The position numbers and the translations under genes are program-made. A DNA stretch of 64,000 bases from Vitellaria paradoxa (taxonomy: Eukaryota > Streptophyta > Magnoliopsida > Ericales > Sapotaceae), in the NCBI GenBank assembly GCA_019916065.1, contig CM034234.1, positions 3,668,963 to 3,732,962 on the forward strand, given 5' to 3'. Each line of letters starts with the position of its first letter. The first letter of the stretch is position 1. The notes under the pieces are model-generated. The model worked only from the letters and a program-made list of their open reading frames with translations. It did no database searches and was not told the origin of the DNA. Positions 23,709-35,124 of this stretch are shown piece by piece.

Positions 23709-25070
23709 CTATTTTTGCTGAATAGGTGTCCCAATACATTGCTCCAATAAGAACTTTAAGCTGTGGTGATCTGTTTTGATAATGAAAACTTGACCAAGCA
23801 AATATGGCCTCCATTTCTTCACTGCTTGAATCAAGGCAAATAACTCCTTCTCATATGTTGATAGCAGTAGTGTTCTCCCTTTTAAGGCCTGACTGAAGAA
23901 TGCAATAGGTTTTCTTTCTTGCATTAACACTGCACCAATCCCTAAACCAGAAGCATCACATTCAACGGTAAAGACTTTAGAAAAATTGGGCAAGATTAGA
24001 ACAGGTGGGCTAGAAACAACTTGCTTAAGTTCCTGAAATGCCTCCTTAGCTGCTTGGGTCCACTGAAATGCATTCTTTTTCAGCAAATCTGTCAATGGTT
24101 TTGCTATACCTCCATAGCCTTTAATGAATCTTCGATAGTAACCAGTTAAGCCGAGAAATCCCCTTAATGACTTTATAGTCCTTGGAACAGGCCATTTAAT
24201 CATGGCCTCAATTTTCTGAGGATCAGCCCTTACCCCTTGGCCTGAAATCAAATGCCCCAAGTAATCTATCTCCTTATAACCAAACTTACATTTGGATTCC
24301 TTAGCAAACAGCTGGTGCCTCTGTAATAGCTGTAATGTTAATTCCAAATGTTTAAGGTGGTCCTCCACAGTTTTACTATATACCAGAATATCATCAAAAA
24401 ATACTAAGATGAATCTCCTCAAATATGGTCTAAAAACATCATTCATTAAATGTTGAAACGTGGCAGGGGCATTAGTAAGCCCAAAAGGCATTACTAGAAA
24501 TTCATAATGGCCCGAGTGAGTCCTAAAAGCAGTCTTAGGAACATCTTCAGGAGTCATTCTTATCTGATGATATCCTGATCTTAAATCCAGTTTGGAAAAT
24601 ATGGTAGCATCAGTAAGTTCATCAAGTAATTCATCCACAACGGGAATGGGGTATTTATCCTTAACAGTAGCTTGATTTAAAGCCATGTAATCCACACACA
24701 TTCTCCAGGTTCCATCAGCTTTCCTTACCAAAATGACTGGTGAGGAAAATGGAGACTGGCTAGGTTGAATCAACCCTGAGTTTAAGAGGTCTTTAACTAT
24801 TTTCTCAATTTCTTCTTTTTGGAAATGTGGATACCTATAAGGTCGATTGGAGATTGGATGTGTTCCTTCTGGCAGTACAATCTTATGCTCGTAACCCCTA
24901 ATTGGTGGCAGCCCTTGTGGTTCTTGGAAGACTTGTTTGAATCTGTGTAACACTGTCTGAATTTGAGTCCTGGCTTCCTGAGATTGTGCTAGCTGATTCT
25001 CATGAGGTTGACCTGTACGGACATGAAACAATTGTAGAATAAACCCTCTGTTGGTTGTTCCATTCCTTTG
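23709..25070 (-). pseudogene. Chromovirus reverse transcriptase and RNase H
   Basis: The region copies element RNA into DNA. The RT core is clear: DKYPIPVVDELLDEL, KLDLRSGYHQIRM, FLVMPFGLTNAP and the catalytic VFFDDILVYS (FDD variant of YVDD). RNase H follows with VECDASGLGIGAVL, the YEKEL glutamate and TDHHSLKFL. The frame is open from about 25070 to a TAG at 23709-23711. That stop sits between RNase H and integrase, where chromoviruses normally read through without a stop, so it is taken as a nonsense mutation. The catalytic residues of both enzymes appear intact. Confidence 0.9.
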
Positions 25071-25136
25071 TTAAAACTCCACCTCTTCAATGAACTGCTT
25101 ATTTCCTTGCAGTCCCTGAATACAAACAGTCTTGTC

Positions 25137-25481
25137 TCATTTCTTATAATTCATTGTCAAAGTAGAAAAATCAAATGTAACTGGTCCCAGTGTCCTTAAC
25201 CACTGTACTCCCAAGACGATGTCACAACCTGCTAAAGGCAACAATAAGAAATCTACCAAGAAAATATTCCCCTTTGTACTGATTTTAACTTGTTTGCATT
25301 GCCCCTCACTTTGAAGAGTTGCTCCATTAGCTACTCTTACTGTTAAAGAAGCTACCTTCTCAACACTTAATTGGCAGCACTTAGCTATTCCCGGGTCCAT
25401 GAAATTGTGTGTACTCCCTGAATCAATTAAAATGGTACATTGTCTCCCTTTTACACCACCTACCAGCCTTAAGGTTTTTGG
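25137..25481 (-). pseudogene. Chromovirus aspartic protease region
   Basis: Directly after the Gag TAA and in the same frame comes a retropepsin-like domain with the active-site motif LIDSGSTHNF, then VANGATL and the distal DIVLGVQWLRTLG. This enzyme cleaves the Gag-Pol polyprotein. It ends at an in-frame TGA (25137-25139), and a second stop, TAA, follows at 25071-25073 before RT. Neither stop is expected within a fused pol frame, so both are read as lesions. Confidence 0.85.
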
Positions 25482-26648
25482 TTAAGGGTTTCCTATTATG
25501 GCATGTAATGTAATCTCAGGTTCAGGTGGAACTGATTCCTTCTCTATTACTTCCTCTTCTGTTGACCTCTCCTCTTCTTCTTCGCAAAATACTGATTCTA
25601 ATACAAACAACTTAGGGTTCTTACAAACATGGTTCCTTTGCCACTTTTCATCACAATTAAAGCATAACCCTTTTTTCTTCCTATCTTCCACTTTAGTAGG
25701 ACTGAGTTTTTGCAATGGTAGCCTGTTTACCATATTAAGATTGCCATTGGGTGGCTCGTTCCCCTTACCTTGGGAGTTCACACTTAAGGAAGGCTTCCAT
25801 GAATACCCCTTGTTAGCACTAAACCCCAAATTATTCTTTACACTTGAGCTAGCAGAAATACCAATTCCAGTTCTGTTTTGCTGCCTTTTGAAAGCCATAA
25901 TGCTCTCTTCTTGCAGCCTCGCCAAGCCAAAGGCTTTTGTTAAGCTTTCAGGGTTAAACATTCGCACTGAAAATCTAATTTCTTCTCTTAACCCAGTTAG
26001 GAAAATACTGAGTTTATGGCCCTCACTTAACCCCTTAACTCTGTTAGAAGTACTTTCAAATCTGGTTTTATATTCTTCCACTGTGGAGGTTTGTTTCAAC
26101 CTAATTAATTGATCCATTGGATCTTCATATGCATTCTCTCCAAATCTGATTTGCATAGCTTCGGAAAACTCATCCCAATTCATTTCCATAACAGAATTCA
26201 TCAAATCTTGGAACCAAATTAGGGACTTACCTTCCATATGCCGAGAGGCAATCTCCAATTTTTGATCTTCAGGAATGCCATAATGCTTGGAGAACTGATT
26301 AGCCTTGTATATCCATTCCGATGGATTCTCCCCAGAAAAAACTGGAAACTTCAATCTAACAGACTTAACCTGAACTCCACTAAACCCGCCACTGGTTCCT
26401 CCTTGATTGGGCTGCACTTCTGGAATTGACTGAGCCCCATTGTCCCCCAAATTTTGGGAGGATCTTACACCATGGTTGTCATCTTGGATCCTTTGATTGG
26501 CTGTCATATTGGACTGCATTAGGTGAGAAGTTTCTTCTAATTTCTCCAACCTTCTGTTGATCGCTGTCATCATTTCTATTAATTGCCTGAATTGTATCTG
26601 ATCTTGCTGCTCTTGCTGATTTTGATGTGATGTAGTTATGGTCTCCAT
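25482..26648 (-). CDS. gag: Chromovirus Gag
   Basis: The Gag polyprotein forms the retrotransposon particle. The open frame extends upstream into the LTR, but the ATG at 26648 (METITTSHQN) is the first inside the internal region, giving 388 residues. A Gln-rich, probably coiled-coil N-terminus is followed by the gag core (FPVFSGENPSEWIYKANQF and KSLIWFQDL). Near the C-terminus lies a zinc-knuckle-like CFNCDEKWQRNHVC, whose spacing departs from the usual CX2CX4HX4C. The TAA at 25482-25484 is in frame with protease and may be the natural Gag terminator, needing readthrough, or a mutation. Confidence 0.88.
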   Translation of the reverse strand: METITTSHQNQQEQQDQIQFRQLIEMMTAINRRLEKLEETSHLMQSNMTANQRIQDDNHGVRSSQNLGDNGAQSIPEVQPNQGGTSGGFSGVQVKSVRLKFPVFSGENPSEWIYKANQFSKHYGIPEDQKLEIASRHMEGKSLIWFQDLMNSVMEMNWDEFSEAMQIRFGENAYEDPMDQLIRLKQTSTVEEYKTRFESTSNRVKGLSEGHKLSIFLTGLREEIRFSVRMFNPESLTKAFGLARLQEESIMAFKRQQNRTGIGISASSSVKNNLGFSANKGYSWKPSLSVNSQGKGNEPPNGNLNMVNRLPLQKLSPTKVEDRKKKGLCFNCDEKWQRNHVCKNPKLFVLESVFCEEEEERSTEEEVIEKESVPPEPEITLHAIIGNP

Positions 26649-26679
26649 GCCTACGGAATCTACCGGCTCTAATACCAGT

Positions 26680-27473
26680 TGCAGTGAGCTCCCTAGGAGC
26701 TTATTCCTGCCTCTACCTATGGTGAAATGAAGAATGAGATGGTGATCAGTTTGGGAAGGATTCGAGGGCTTCCCGGCCTCCAAAGAGAGAGTTTTCTCAG
26801 GAAAAATTCTATATATCTTGCTCAGATTACAGTTTGATATTTATAGCTACAGTTGTAACAAACTTATAACTATGGTTGCCCATACTAGTGTTACTTTCTA
26901 ACTATAGTTCATAACTGCCAAACAGATTAACCAATTTTCTGTTGGCCCAGATCAGGTAGTTGCCCTATGATGTTAGTTAATTGAGCTAAGAGATAGCCCA
27001 ATGGTGCAGGCCACTCTCCTAGCTTTTACAAGTGTTCTGGACCTTGGAGTAGCCCAATGGGCCTGACCCTTGACCCGATTACAACTCCCCCTGTCTGTTG
27101 ACTTGGCCGGACTCCATATGAATTTTGGCTTCTTCTAGAAGTTTACATCCTTTCCCCTCTGTTTGGTCAGACAACATTTATTACACACCTACCACCACTA
27201 TCCTTCTATTTCATCTCAACCATTGGTGCTGGAAACATTTGTAAGGCTAAGATTAGAGATTGTTTAATCCATTTTGGGCCGTCCATCTGAGCATATCAAC
27301 GGTTGTGGCTGAGGGCTCTTTACTACCAAACATCCTCACAGAGCTGTATACTTTCAATTCAATCTCTTTTCTTCTTCGCCCAATACATTTCTCTCTCCAT
27401 CTACCTGATTCTCTGCTTCACTTCTATGGTTGCTGGGTGCTGTGTTGCTGAGCGCTGTGTCGGTCTCATTACA
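26680..27473 (-). repeat. Chromovirus 5' LTR (minus orientation)
   Basis: The 794-bp LTR is the transcription start side of the element. A minus-strand TATA box (tataaata) lies at 26838-26845. A 15-bp insertion relative to the other LTR repeats a gctgtgt/gctgagcgctgtgt-like motif near 27445 and looks like local slippage. Confidence 0.95.
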
Positions 27474-29029
27474 ACAGCTTAGAGTCAGTCAAATTCGCTC
27501 CAGCTAATTATTTTTCTAGGGAAATTAATGGTGGAGAATTCAAGAACCTAACTCTAGCAAGTGGGAAACCAATGCAGGCTTGGGTAGATTATGATGGTGT
27601 TAGGAAACAACTCAATGTCACATTAGCTCCTATAAACACGAACCAACCTGTTCTGCCCCTTCTGTCTTTAGACATTGATATATCACCAATTGTCTTAGAC
27701 CAAACGTATGTTAGGTTCACTTCCTCCACTGGTGCTCTTCTTCAATCCAGTTACATTCTAGGATGGAGTTTTCGGATCAATGAAAAAGCCGAACTTGATG
27801 TTTCCCATCTTCCTTCACTTCCGCATGCAAAGAAATCCAAAAAGAAACAAATAGTTCTGGCAACAGTGTTATCCACAATGGCCGTGGTCTCAGTACTACT
27901 AACATTCCTTCGCTGGACAAGAAGGAAAGTTAGGTTCACTGAAGGAGTTGAAGATCGGGAGGTTGAGACTGAAGGAGTTGAAGAGTGGGAGGTTGAGTAT
28001 GGGCCTCACAGGTTTCCATACAAAGTCCTCTTCATAGCTACCAAAGGCTTTGCAGAGAATGAGCTTCTTGGAAGAGGAGGTTTCGGCCAGGTCTATAGAG
28101 GTGTCCTTGAGGGTTCAAATCTCCCAGTTGCACTGAAGAAAATCTTGCAGGGATCAAGACAAGGGTTGAGGGAGTTTATAGCAGAGATAGCTACAATTGG
28201 GAGGATAAGACACCCAAATTTGGTGCGACTCCTTGGGTATTGTCGACAAAAGGGTGAGCTCTTTTTGGTCTATGATTTCATGCCCAATGCCAGTCTCGAC
28301 AAGTTCCTCTTCAACAAGCAGGCCGGCTGCAGTACTCTTAATTGGAATCAGAGGTTCAAAATCATCAACGATGTGGCTTCTGGACTTGCACACTTGCACG
28401 AGGAATGGGTGGAAGTGATTATTCACAGAGATATCAAGTCAAGCAATGTGCTCTTGGACAGTGAACTGAATGGGGTATTGGGTGATTTTGGGCTTGCAAG
28501 ATGTAGTCATCATGGGAAGGATCCTCAAACTACTAACATTGCAGGTACGCTGGGCTACATTGCACCTGAACTAGCTCGAAATGGCAACGCAAGTACTAGC
28601 ACTGATGTCTTTGCGTTTGGAGTATTTTCCTTGGAAGTCGCTTGCGGTAGGAGACCAGTTGAAGCGCAAGCAGAGGCTGAAGAGGCGGTTTTGATGGACT
28701 GGGTCTTAGCTTGCTTAAGGAAAGGAGAAATCTTGAAGACAGCAGATCCCAAATTGCAAGGATATTACAACATAGAGGAGATGGAACTAGTTTTGAAGGT
28801 TGGATTGCTTTGTTCACATCCTGCGGCAGAAATTAGTCCAAGGAAGTCACAAGTGTTGGTCTATCTAAGGGGGGATGAGTCACTGCCTCGAAACTTGGTT
28901 GCTCTTTGGACACCCCAACAATGGATGGGGCTAAGTGAGTTTGGCATTTTGCATCATTCAAGTTCTCAGTCACAGGATTCAAAACCATCCTTGACAATCA
29001 CGGAGTTGTTCACCTCCAGAGGTCGTTGA

Positions 29030-30424
29030 TTTTGAAAGGAACTTTCTTCATATATGAACTATACTTGCAGGGATTTTTATTTTATTTTATTTATTTATTT
29101 TTTGCGTGCGTGCGAGTCTCGTGTTTAACCGGCTAATGTCGAATGAATTTAAATCACGTCTCTCTAGTTTCTCATCTTATTTTGATTAGTTGGCTGAGTG
29201 AATTTCAATTCTGTCTCTTTAATTTCTCATCTTTTTATTTGGGTGCGTTTGAAGTAACAAAAAATGAGATAAAATAAAATAAGTTATAAGTTCGTAATAG
29301 TGGGATAAAAAAATGTAACTTTTCAAAATTTTCAGTGTTTTTTACTGTTTTTTAAACTTTTTTTTTTACTTCAAACCGAACCTTTGATTAGTTCATATAT
29401 ATATATATATATATATATGAAAAATTACTATTTTATCATAAAAGTATATTAGAAAATTCAATGAAAATAAAGTGATAATTATAGTATTATAATAAAAATT
29501 TAATTCTATAAGCTTATAACATTATCCATATGTATAGAGATGGAGACAAATCAAATTATTCATAAGTTATTTAAACTCAACTTGAACTCAATTCGCCTTT
29601 TGTTTAAACTAATCTTTAGCACAATTGTTGGCTTGCTCAAACGCAAATCTTGCACCTAACACTAAAAAATATCGAGTTATCTCGCTCGAACTCAAATCTC
29701 GCAACCCAATTCTAAAAATTATTGTAATAACCCCATTATAGCACTCATAATTTAAATTGTCCTCACGCACTAATACAAGGCAATAGCTAATGAAGATGAT
29801 AAGTTGAGCGGTTGAGCAAATGAATTTTGTATTATATGATATTTTAACCATTTGATCTTTCATCTTAATTTTCAGAGCATCTAATCACCATTCAAAATTT
29901 ACATATTACGATTTTTTGAGATATATGGTGAGATTTGATCTAATTTTATAATTAAACATGCAAATTTTTATCTGGGAGCTTATATGAAAATTTAAAAATT
30001 TTTGGATTTGCATGAATCATTTTTGAGATATATGGATATTAATCCGATATTGGTATAATCGTTGGTGTAACTTTTAATCGTAAATTTTAATTTTTTATGA
30101 TTAAAATTTGTTATCCATGGCATTCTAAATTTATACATATGTTAGTCCTCTTATTGCGGGGAAAATTTGTAATAAAATTTAAAAAATGAAGAGTAAATGT
30201 AAATTTAAAAATCATAAAAATAATCAATGAAATTCACCCTTTCTTCAATTGGTGAATTCTCAATAAATTCTGGATAGTTATTGTAATTTAAAGAAAAACG
30301 TTCGGCCGAGAGGTAGGCCAGCAAATTAACATATTTTAAACTATAACTCGTTTTGGTAGATAATGGCGAATAAATCCCAAGATAGCGATTTTCTCTTAGC
30401 TGAAATTTGGTGTTTGATTAGAAA
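29030..30424. other. Spacer between LecRLK copy A and the GID4-like gene
   Basis: AT-rich DNA shared with copy B (43894-46358), including the ttgcagggatttttat block after the stop codon. It has an (AT)n run at 29396-29418. The last few hundred bases should include the GID4 promoter and 5' UTR, but no clear TATA box was assigned. Confidence 0.6.
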
Positions 30425-33400
30425 ATGCCGGTGAGAGTGGTGGAGAGCTCGGTACCTTCTCAGGTTTCAGGTACCGGATCATATTACGAATTCACTCGTT
30501 CCTTCTTTGAATGCTTATTCGTAAATCGTAATATCTTTAATCCCTCTAATCTGAGAACAAAAATTTGATTTTTTTTCCTTTCATTTTTGCGTCAAACTGT
30601 GGTGAGCGCTTTATTCAGTGTTAGTTTCATTTTTACAATCGGGGTCCTGAATCCTTTATCGATTATAGATACATATTTCCTCTACCCAACATTGTTATTT
30701 AGCCTAATAGACTAGAATTCTTTACAACTTGTATAATTTGAGAAGCAATGAAAGTGTTTCTCTAGTTAATGTGAAACTAATGATGAAAACACAATGTAAT
30801 ACCCTGGATTAGAAGACCCGTCCCATGCCGTTCTTCCTATTTCTGTGCAACCCAGAAGCTCTTAGAGGTTAGGGCTTTGTGAAAAGGTTTTACAGTTTTG
30901 TGACGAAAAGAATAATCTTGTTTTCTATAGGTAATTTAATGGGTCTCGAACTCACGTCTCTTTATTGGGGCAATGCAATCTACGGTGATGGTAAGGAAAT
31001 GGTCTGTGAATATAAATCATGTTGATTTAATTGTTGTTAGATATTGTGTCAAGTACATGCTATGTTCATAAATTTAGTCCTTTAATCAACTGCATTCCCC
31101 TTGTGTTTTAATCTTTATTTATTCATTTACTTTTATCAATTTGATATCATTGTTCATTCTACATTCCACTTGCTGTTCTTTATATCTCTGTGTTTGGGTC
31201 ACAATAATGGATGAGATGCTTCTACGTTATGTACAGCATCTTGCCAATTATGTGTCTGCAATCTAAATTTGTTGTTCAAGTTCCTATTCAAGAAGTGCTT
31301 GTGGCTAATATAGATGCATAGTGTGTAAAAAGCGAATAGCAAAATCCAGCCTTTGCTTGACTTTACAATATTTTTAGCATGTACTGTATGGGAAATCTCC
31401 AAACCACCATCCATTAATTGATACGATATGGATAAGATATTTATCTTCCTTTTTCACTGTCATTTGCATCTTGGCTAATATGTCATAGACTTACATGATA
31501 CAAAGATGGAATGAATAGATTTCGCTTGGGAATTTTTCACTTTATTGTACCCTTTTTCTTCCCCTTCTTGCCTCCTCCCCCTTCTTTGTCTCTGTTGGGA
31601 GTTCTACTCATCGTTGTTTCATTAATGATCCAATTATGCTCCTTTTTCATTGTTTTTGTGGTAATGGCTGCTCCATTATAAGGAGATAAATTAACAAAAC
31701 ATTTTCCAAAAGAATTGAAAAATATAGACATGGAAATTAGTGCAGTTTCACTTAAAAGTTGATACCTTCGCCTACAAAGTAATCTTCTACCCACATGCAT
31801 GTAGGAAGGTCAAATATTATTGTTATCACAACCAAGGATTAAGGTTTCGTTTTAACAGGGTGTTTGGGTTAGCATGGAATTGGAAATGTTATGGAAGTGT
31901 TTCAGAAATGTTTCAAGAGCGGCACAAAAATATTAAAATTTCTAAAAATATTTAGAAGTATTTATTGAAATCCATCTAAATATACAAAAGCTTAGTAATA
32001 TCATAATATTTTTTTCTTTTTTTTTGATAATAATATAGTTAAGTAACTTATTGTTTTGGCATATATATTTTAATAAAGTAAAGATTATATGAAAATACGT
32101 CAAGGGGATGCCACCTTAAAGCAACAATGAAAATGTACATATTAGAAGCACATTACCACGTTTTTCTCAACAAAAGTCCTAAAACTACGTAAATATAGCC
32201 ATAAAATTATAGTTTTGGTACATTATGATGCATTTTGGTGCATTTCACAGTATTTTAATGAAAAGAGTAAAATTATCATTCCAAAAATATTTTATTTTGA
32301 TCCCTCAAAAATGGAAACTTTTTGACTATGTCGTCAAAGAAACGGTGCAAAAGCAAATGTTTGTTTCATGATTTTCACGTTTATTAAACATCATCAATCG
32401 TGCTTTTGCTCACGGAATTATAGATATTATGATCCAGGACATGATTGAATTCTGTTTAATTTTATGATTTTACATTTGCAAACTTTTTCAAATATATCAT
32501 GATGTAATTTTGATTATTCCTCACCGTGAAGGTGCAAATCCTGACAACACGTCACCACCTGCTTGTACACTTCTAAGCATTGGACAGGTGATTTCCACTT
32601 TTTCTTTTGTGTATTTGCAATTGCTTGTACGTTTGAGGTTAATTTAAATTCTTCTATCTTATAACATGTATTTTAGTGTTTGTATATTAATAGGTGAATT
32701 AACATCTTCTGATACATGTAATAAAAATATTGATTCATTTAGATGCAAGTTTTTTACATCTGGCTCAATACTTGCTGTGGTTCACCGGAGGTGGTTTATT
32801 CTGTTGCTTGAAAAGCATTATTCCTACAAGTACTTTGTGACTGTTATAGGCATTTTTTGGAACTCAGAATGTTTCTAGTCTACAAAAGGATGAAGCTTGG
32901 AGAGTTAATGTATGAATCCAAGGTTGTGACCTTGATCGTGGCTATTTGTGTGGCACCATGGAAGCCCTTGATGTTCCTATGGTAGACTCACCAGTAAGTA
33001 GCACCTATTTCTATTTGACAACTTTTAGGCTCCTCTAAATTCTTTATGCCTTATCATTATAGGTTTTTTTTTTTTTTTTTAGAACATATACATTTGAAAC
33101 ATGTGAGCTAATAGTGTTGCACATAGTTTTCAATACTGTACAATTTTTCCAATTTGAATCTTACGATTTGAGTCGATACGCCATGTAATCTATGCGAATC
33201 TACTTTCGACTCGAATGAAGTGATGAATCGTGGTGAATCAAACCGAATCTATCTAATTCATACCGATTCTTGCGATTCAGGAAGCATGGAAGTGGATCCA
33301 GAGGTAAGTCGGGTCATTTGGACCCAATTTGCTAAAAAATGTATTTTTTTTCTTTTTGGATTTTTTTTTTTTCAAAAAAATGAAATTAGGGTTGCTCGCA

Positions 33401-35124
33401 CTGGACCAAGAATTCGGAAATACTTATAAATCATCTTCACCCGAGTCATTTTGAACTTTTGGTATTCCATATTTTCTGAATACTTTATAAATGCCTAAAA
33501 CACTGCCTCTTTAGTGTTCGTGAATGTAAAATTCGAACTCACATTTCTAGTCATACATGGGTGGACCTAGTCATATATGGGCAGACCTACTTGGGATGAG
33601 GCCTCCTCAAACTTCCAAAATTTACTTTAATGTAGTTAAAGTATCTCTGTATAATTTCATATTATTAAGACTTGACTCCCCTAGATTTATAGGTTTTCAT
33701 TAAAGTTCCTGAATAAATACTGTGTTTGCCCCTGTTAAACATGATTTATTTTATTCGCCATTGCTGTCATCAGGCTATAATTTTCAAGCACGACAGTGCT
33801 CATGATTCAATATCTTATCTACATTATCTTCTAACATTTTTCTGAATTTATACTAAATTTTACGATTCACAATTCTCAAATCAAAGATTTTGATTCACGG
33901 AAAGAATCTCGATTTGATAAATATAGTGTCGCAAAGTAAAAAAACAGAAAAGGTTCATGTAACATGTTTCAAGTAACCTGACTGTGACTAAGAGTATCAA
34001 TTTTTTAACTATGTTAATTGTTTCATTTCCTACTTCTTTTGTAGTAGTATATCAAGCCAATGAAGTTTTCCAATAGTCCTTTATGAACTTTTGTTGATTG
34101 TTTTCATTTCCCCTGTTCCTTATGTGTTTTCTCAGGTGGTTACCTTCTGGGAAGGGGAAATTGTTGATATCAAGAATTTTACATTCTTCACTGGCAAATG
34201 GGAAGCAACTTGTGTTCTTGTTCTCTTTCTCTGGTTTTCTTCCTTTTCATTTCTTTTGTAGATGAATTGTGACCAAGGTGACAGACTAGATTCCATTTTT
34301 GGTATGGTTGAATTCTGGTTGTATTGATTGGGAAACCTATTCACCTCATAATCATTCTTTAAATTGTTAACAGGTCAGAAGTTGACGTAAGGCACTGGAC
34401 CAAGTTTCCGTCTTTCTCCCCCCTTCTGGTAAGCGGTTGATTTGTTTCCATATGCAGATTCTTTCACTTGCTTGATTAACTCTGCTCTTTCAGAGCCAAG
34501 TGGAAAATGATGGTGGCAGAACTCTGGACCTGAGTAACTATCCTTATGTATTCATGGTAACTTTTTCAATGCCCTCGGTTCATTAGAGAATTTTACTTGG
34601 TTAAGTAATCCTTATATATTCATGGTAACTTGTTTTCTAATGCCCTCAATTCATTAGAGAATTTTACTTGGGTAAGTAATGCCATACCAGTACCTTTATA
34701 ACTTAAATTTGCAGAGATGGGAAGAGCAATATTTTGTGAATGTTGGAACAGACTGTGGGTTAACTATAGCTGGCTTTTACTATGTCTGCTTCTCTTGTAG
34801 TGATGGCTCCATCAATGGCTACTGTTATGATCCAAATAGCAGGTAGCCTCCTCTTCATTCATAATTCCTGGTCAGAAGATTCCAAAATCACATCCTTTTC
34901 CGTTGCTTTGCATATCTCAGGAAAAAGATATATTACCCCTTTCGATATTATAGTTTCCGTTGCATATTTTTTTTAAAAATAAAAAATTAAGCTCTGTTAA
35001 ACCTGTCCACGGGACTGATAAAAAGACTTTTTTCACCCATATCTGCAGCCCATTTCAGAAACTTGAGCTGAAATGCATTCATGGAGGGAGATCAGGTTTC
35101 AGTTTTTCTTCATATGAACTGTAA
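30425..35124 (+). pseudogene. GID4: GID4-like gene (CTLH E3 ligase substrate receptor), 8 exons, premature stop
   Basis: Exons can be placed at 30425-30470, 32532-32587, 32850-32993, 34136-34209, 34374-34428, 34494-34556, 34715-34842 and 35049-35124. Joined, they specify a protein of about 213 residues, close to the length of plant GID4/Vid24 proteins. Signatures are MPVRVVESS, GYLCGTMEALDVP, TFWEGEIVDIKNFTFFTGKW, HWTKFPSFSPLL, NVGTDCGLTIAGFYYVCFSC and YDPNSSPFQKLEL. In yeast GID4 recruits N-terminal-proline degrons to the GID ubiquitin ligase. Lesions: TGA at 32913-32915, where an Arg codon is expected in RVNV-IQGCDL, and a probable lost splice donor after exon 4 (tt at 34210-34211; no nearby GT keeps the frame). 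All other domain sequence looks well kept. Re-initiation at the Met of GTMEAL would lose the first strand of the fold. Confidence 0.88.
34535..34672. repeat. Tandem duplication of the end of GID4 exon 6 and its splice donor
   Basis: The segment covering the end of exon 6 (ccttatgtattcatg), the donor gtaact and the following tcattagagaattttacttgg is repeated immediately downstream. The copies cover about 34535-34600 and 34601-34672. It creates a decoy donor in intron 6, but the exon itself stays in frame if the first donor is used. Confidence 0.75.

Larger units (their letters stand above)
21317..27478 (-). mobile_element. Complete Ty3/gypsy chromovirus inserted in LecRLK copy A
   Basis: The element occupies 21322-27473, flanked by the 5-bp target duplication acagc (21317-21321 and 27474-27478). 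LTRs of 779 and 794 bp start TG and end CA. On the minus strand, tggtattagagcc follows the right-hand LTR, close to the initiator-Met tRNA primer site, and agggaggtgggtagt precedes the left-hand LTR as polypurine tract. Gag, protease, RT, RNase H and integrase with a chromodomain-like end follow in a single reading frame of about 4.5 kb, broken only by in-frame stops at 25482, 25137, 25071, 23709 and 22158. No frameshift was found. About 7 LTR substitutions in 779 bp indicate a recent insertion. The element lies opposite to its host gene. Confidence 0.95.
20011..29029 (+). pseudogene. L-type lectin receptor-like kinase copy A, split by two transposons
   Basis: The ATG at 20011 begins a signal peptide that is 2 bp shorter than in copy B and so shifts frame before the lectin domain. 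The lectin coding sequence is interrupted by an 817-bp MITE at 20090-20906, is open again from 20907 to 21321, and is then cut by the chromovirus (21322-27473). It resumes at 27476 and stays open to TGA at 29027-29029. The distal frame from ATG 27572 encodes 485 residues: end of the lectin domain, membrane helix about 94-114, and a kinase with GRGGFGQVY (167-175), Lys189, Glu205, HRDIKSSN (285-292), DFG (305-307) and APE (331-333). All catalytic residues of the kinase are present. A juxtamembrane 10-residue duplication, TEGVEDREVE then TEGVEEWEVE, is also seen in copy B. Confidence 0.92.
19713..33340 (+). other. Segmental duplication, copy A
   Basis: This block matches about 40513-48685 in the same orientation through LecRLK, the AT-rich spacer and GID4 exons 1-3. 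After removing the chromovirus (6.15 kb), its 817-bp MITE and about 0.6 kb near 31080-31690 that copy B lacks, its length agrees with copy B minus its two 1-kb MITEs, about 6 kb each. Homology stops inside GID4 intron 3, just after gtggacccaatttgc in copy B and the matching point here. Confidence 0.85.

Noticed and set aside
25498..26112. 204-codon plus-strand frame
   Set aside because: Antisense shadow of the chromovirus gag.
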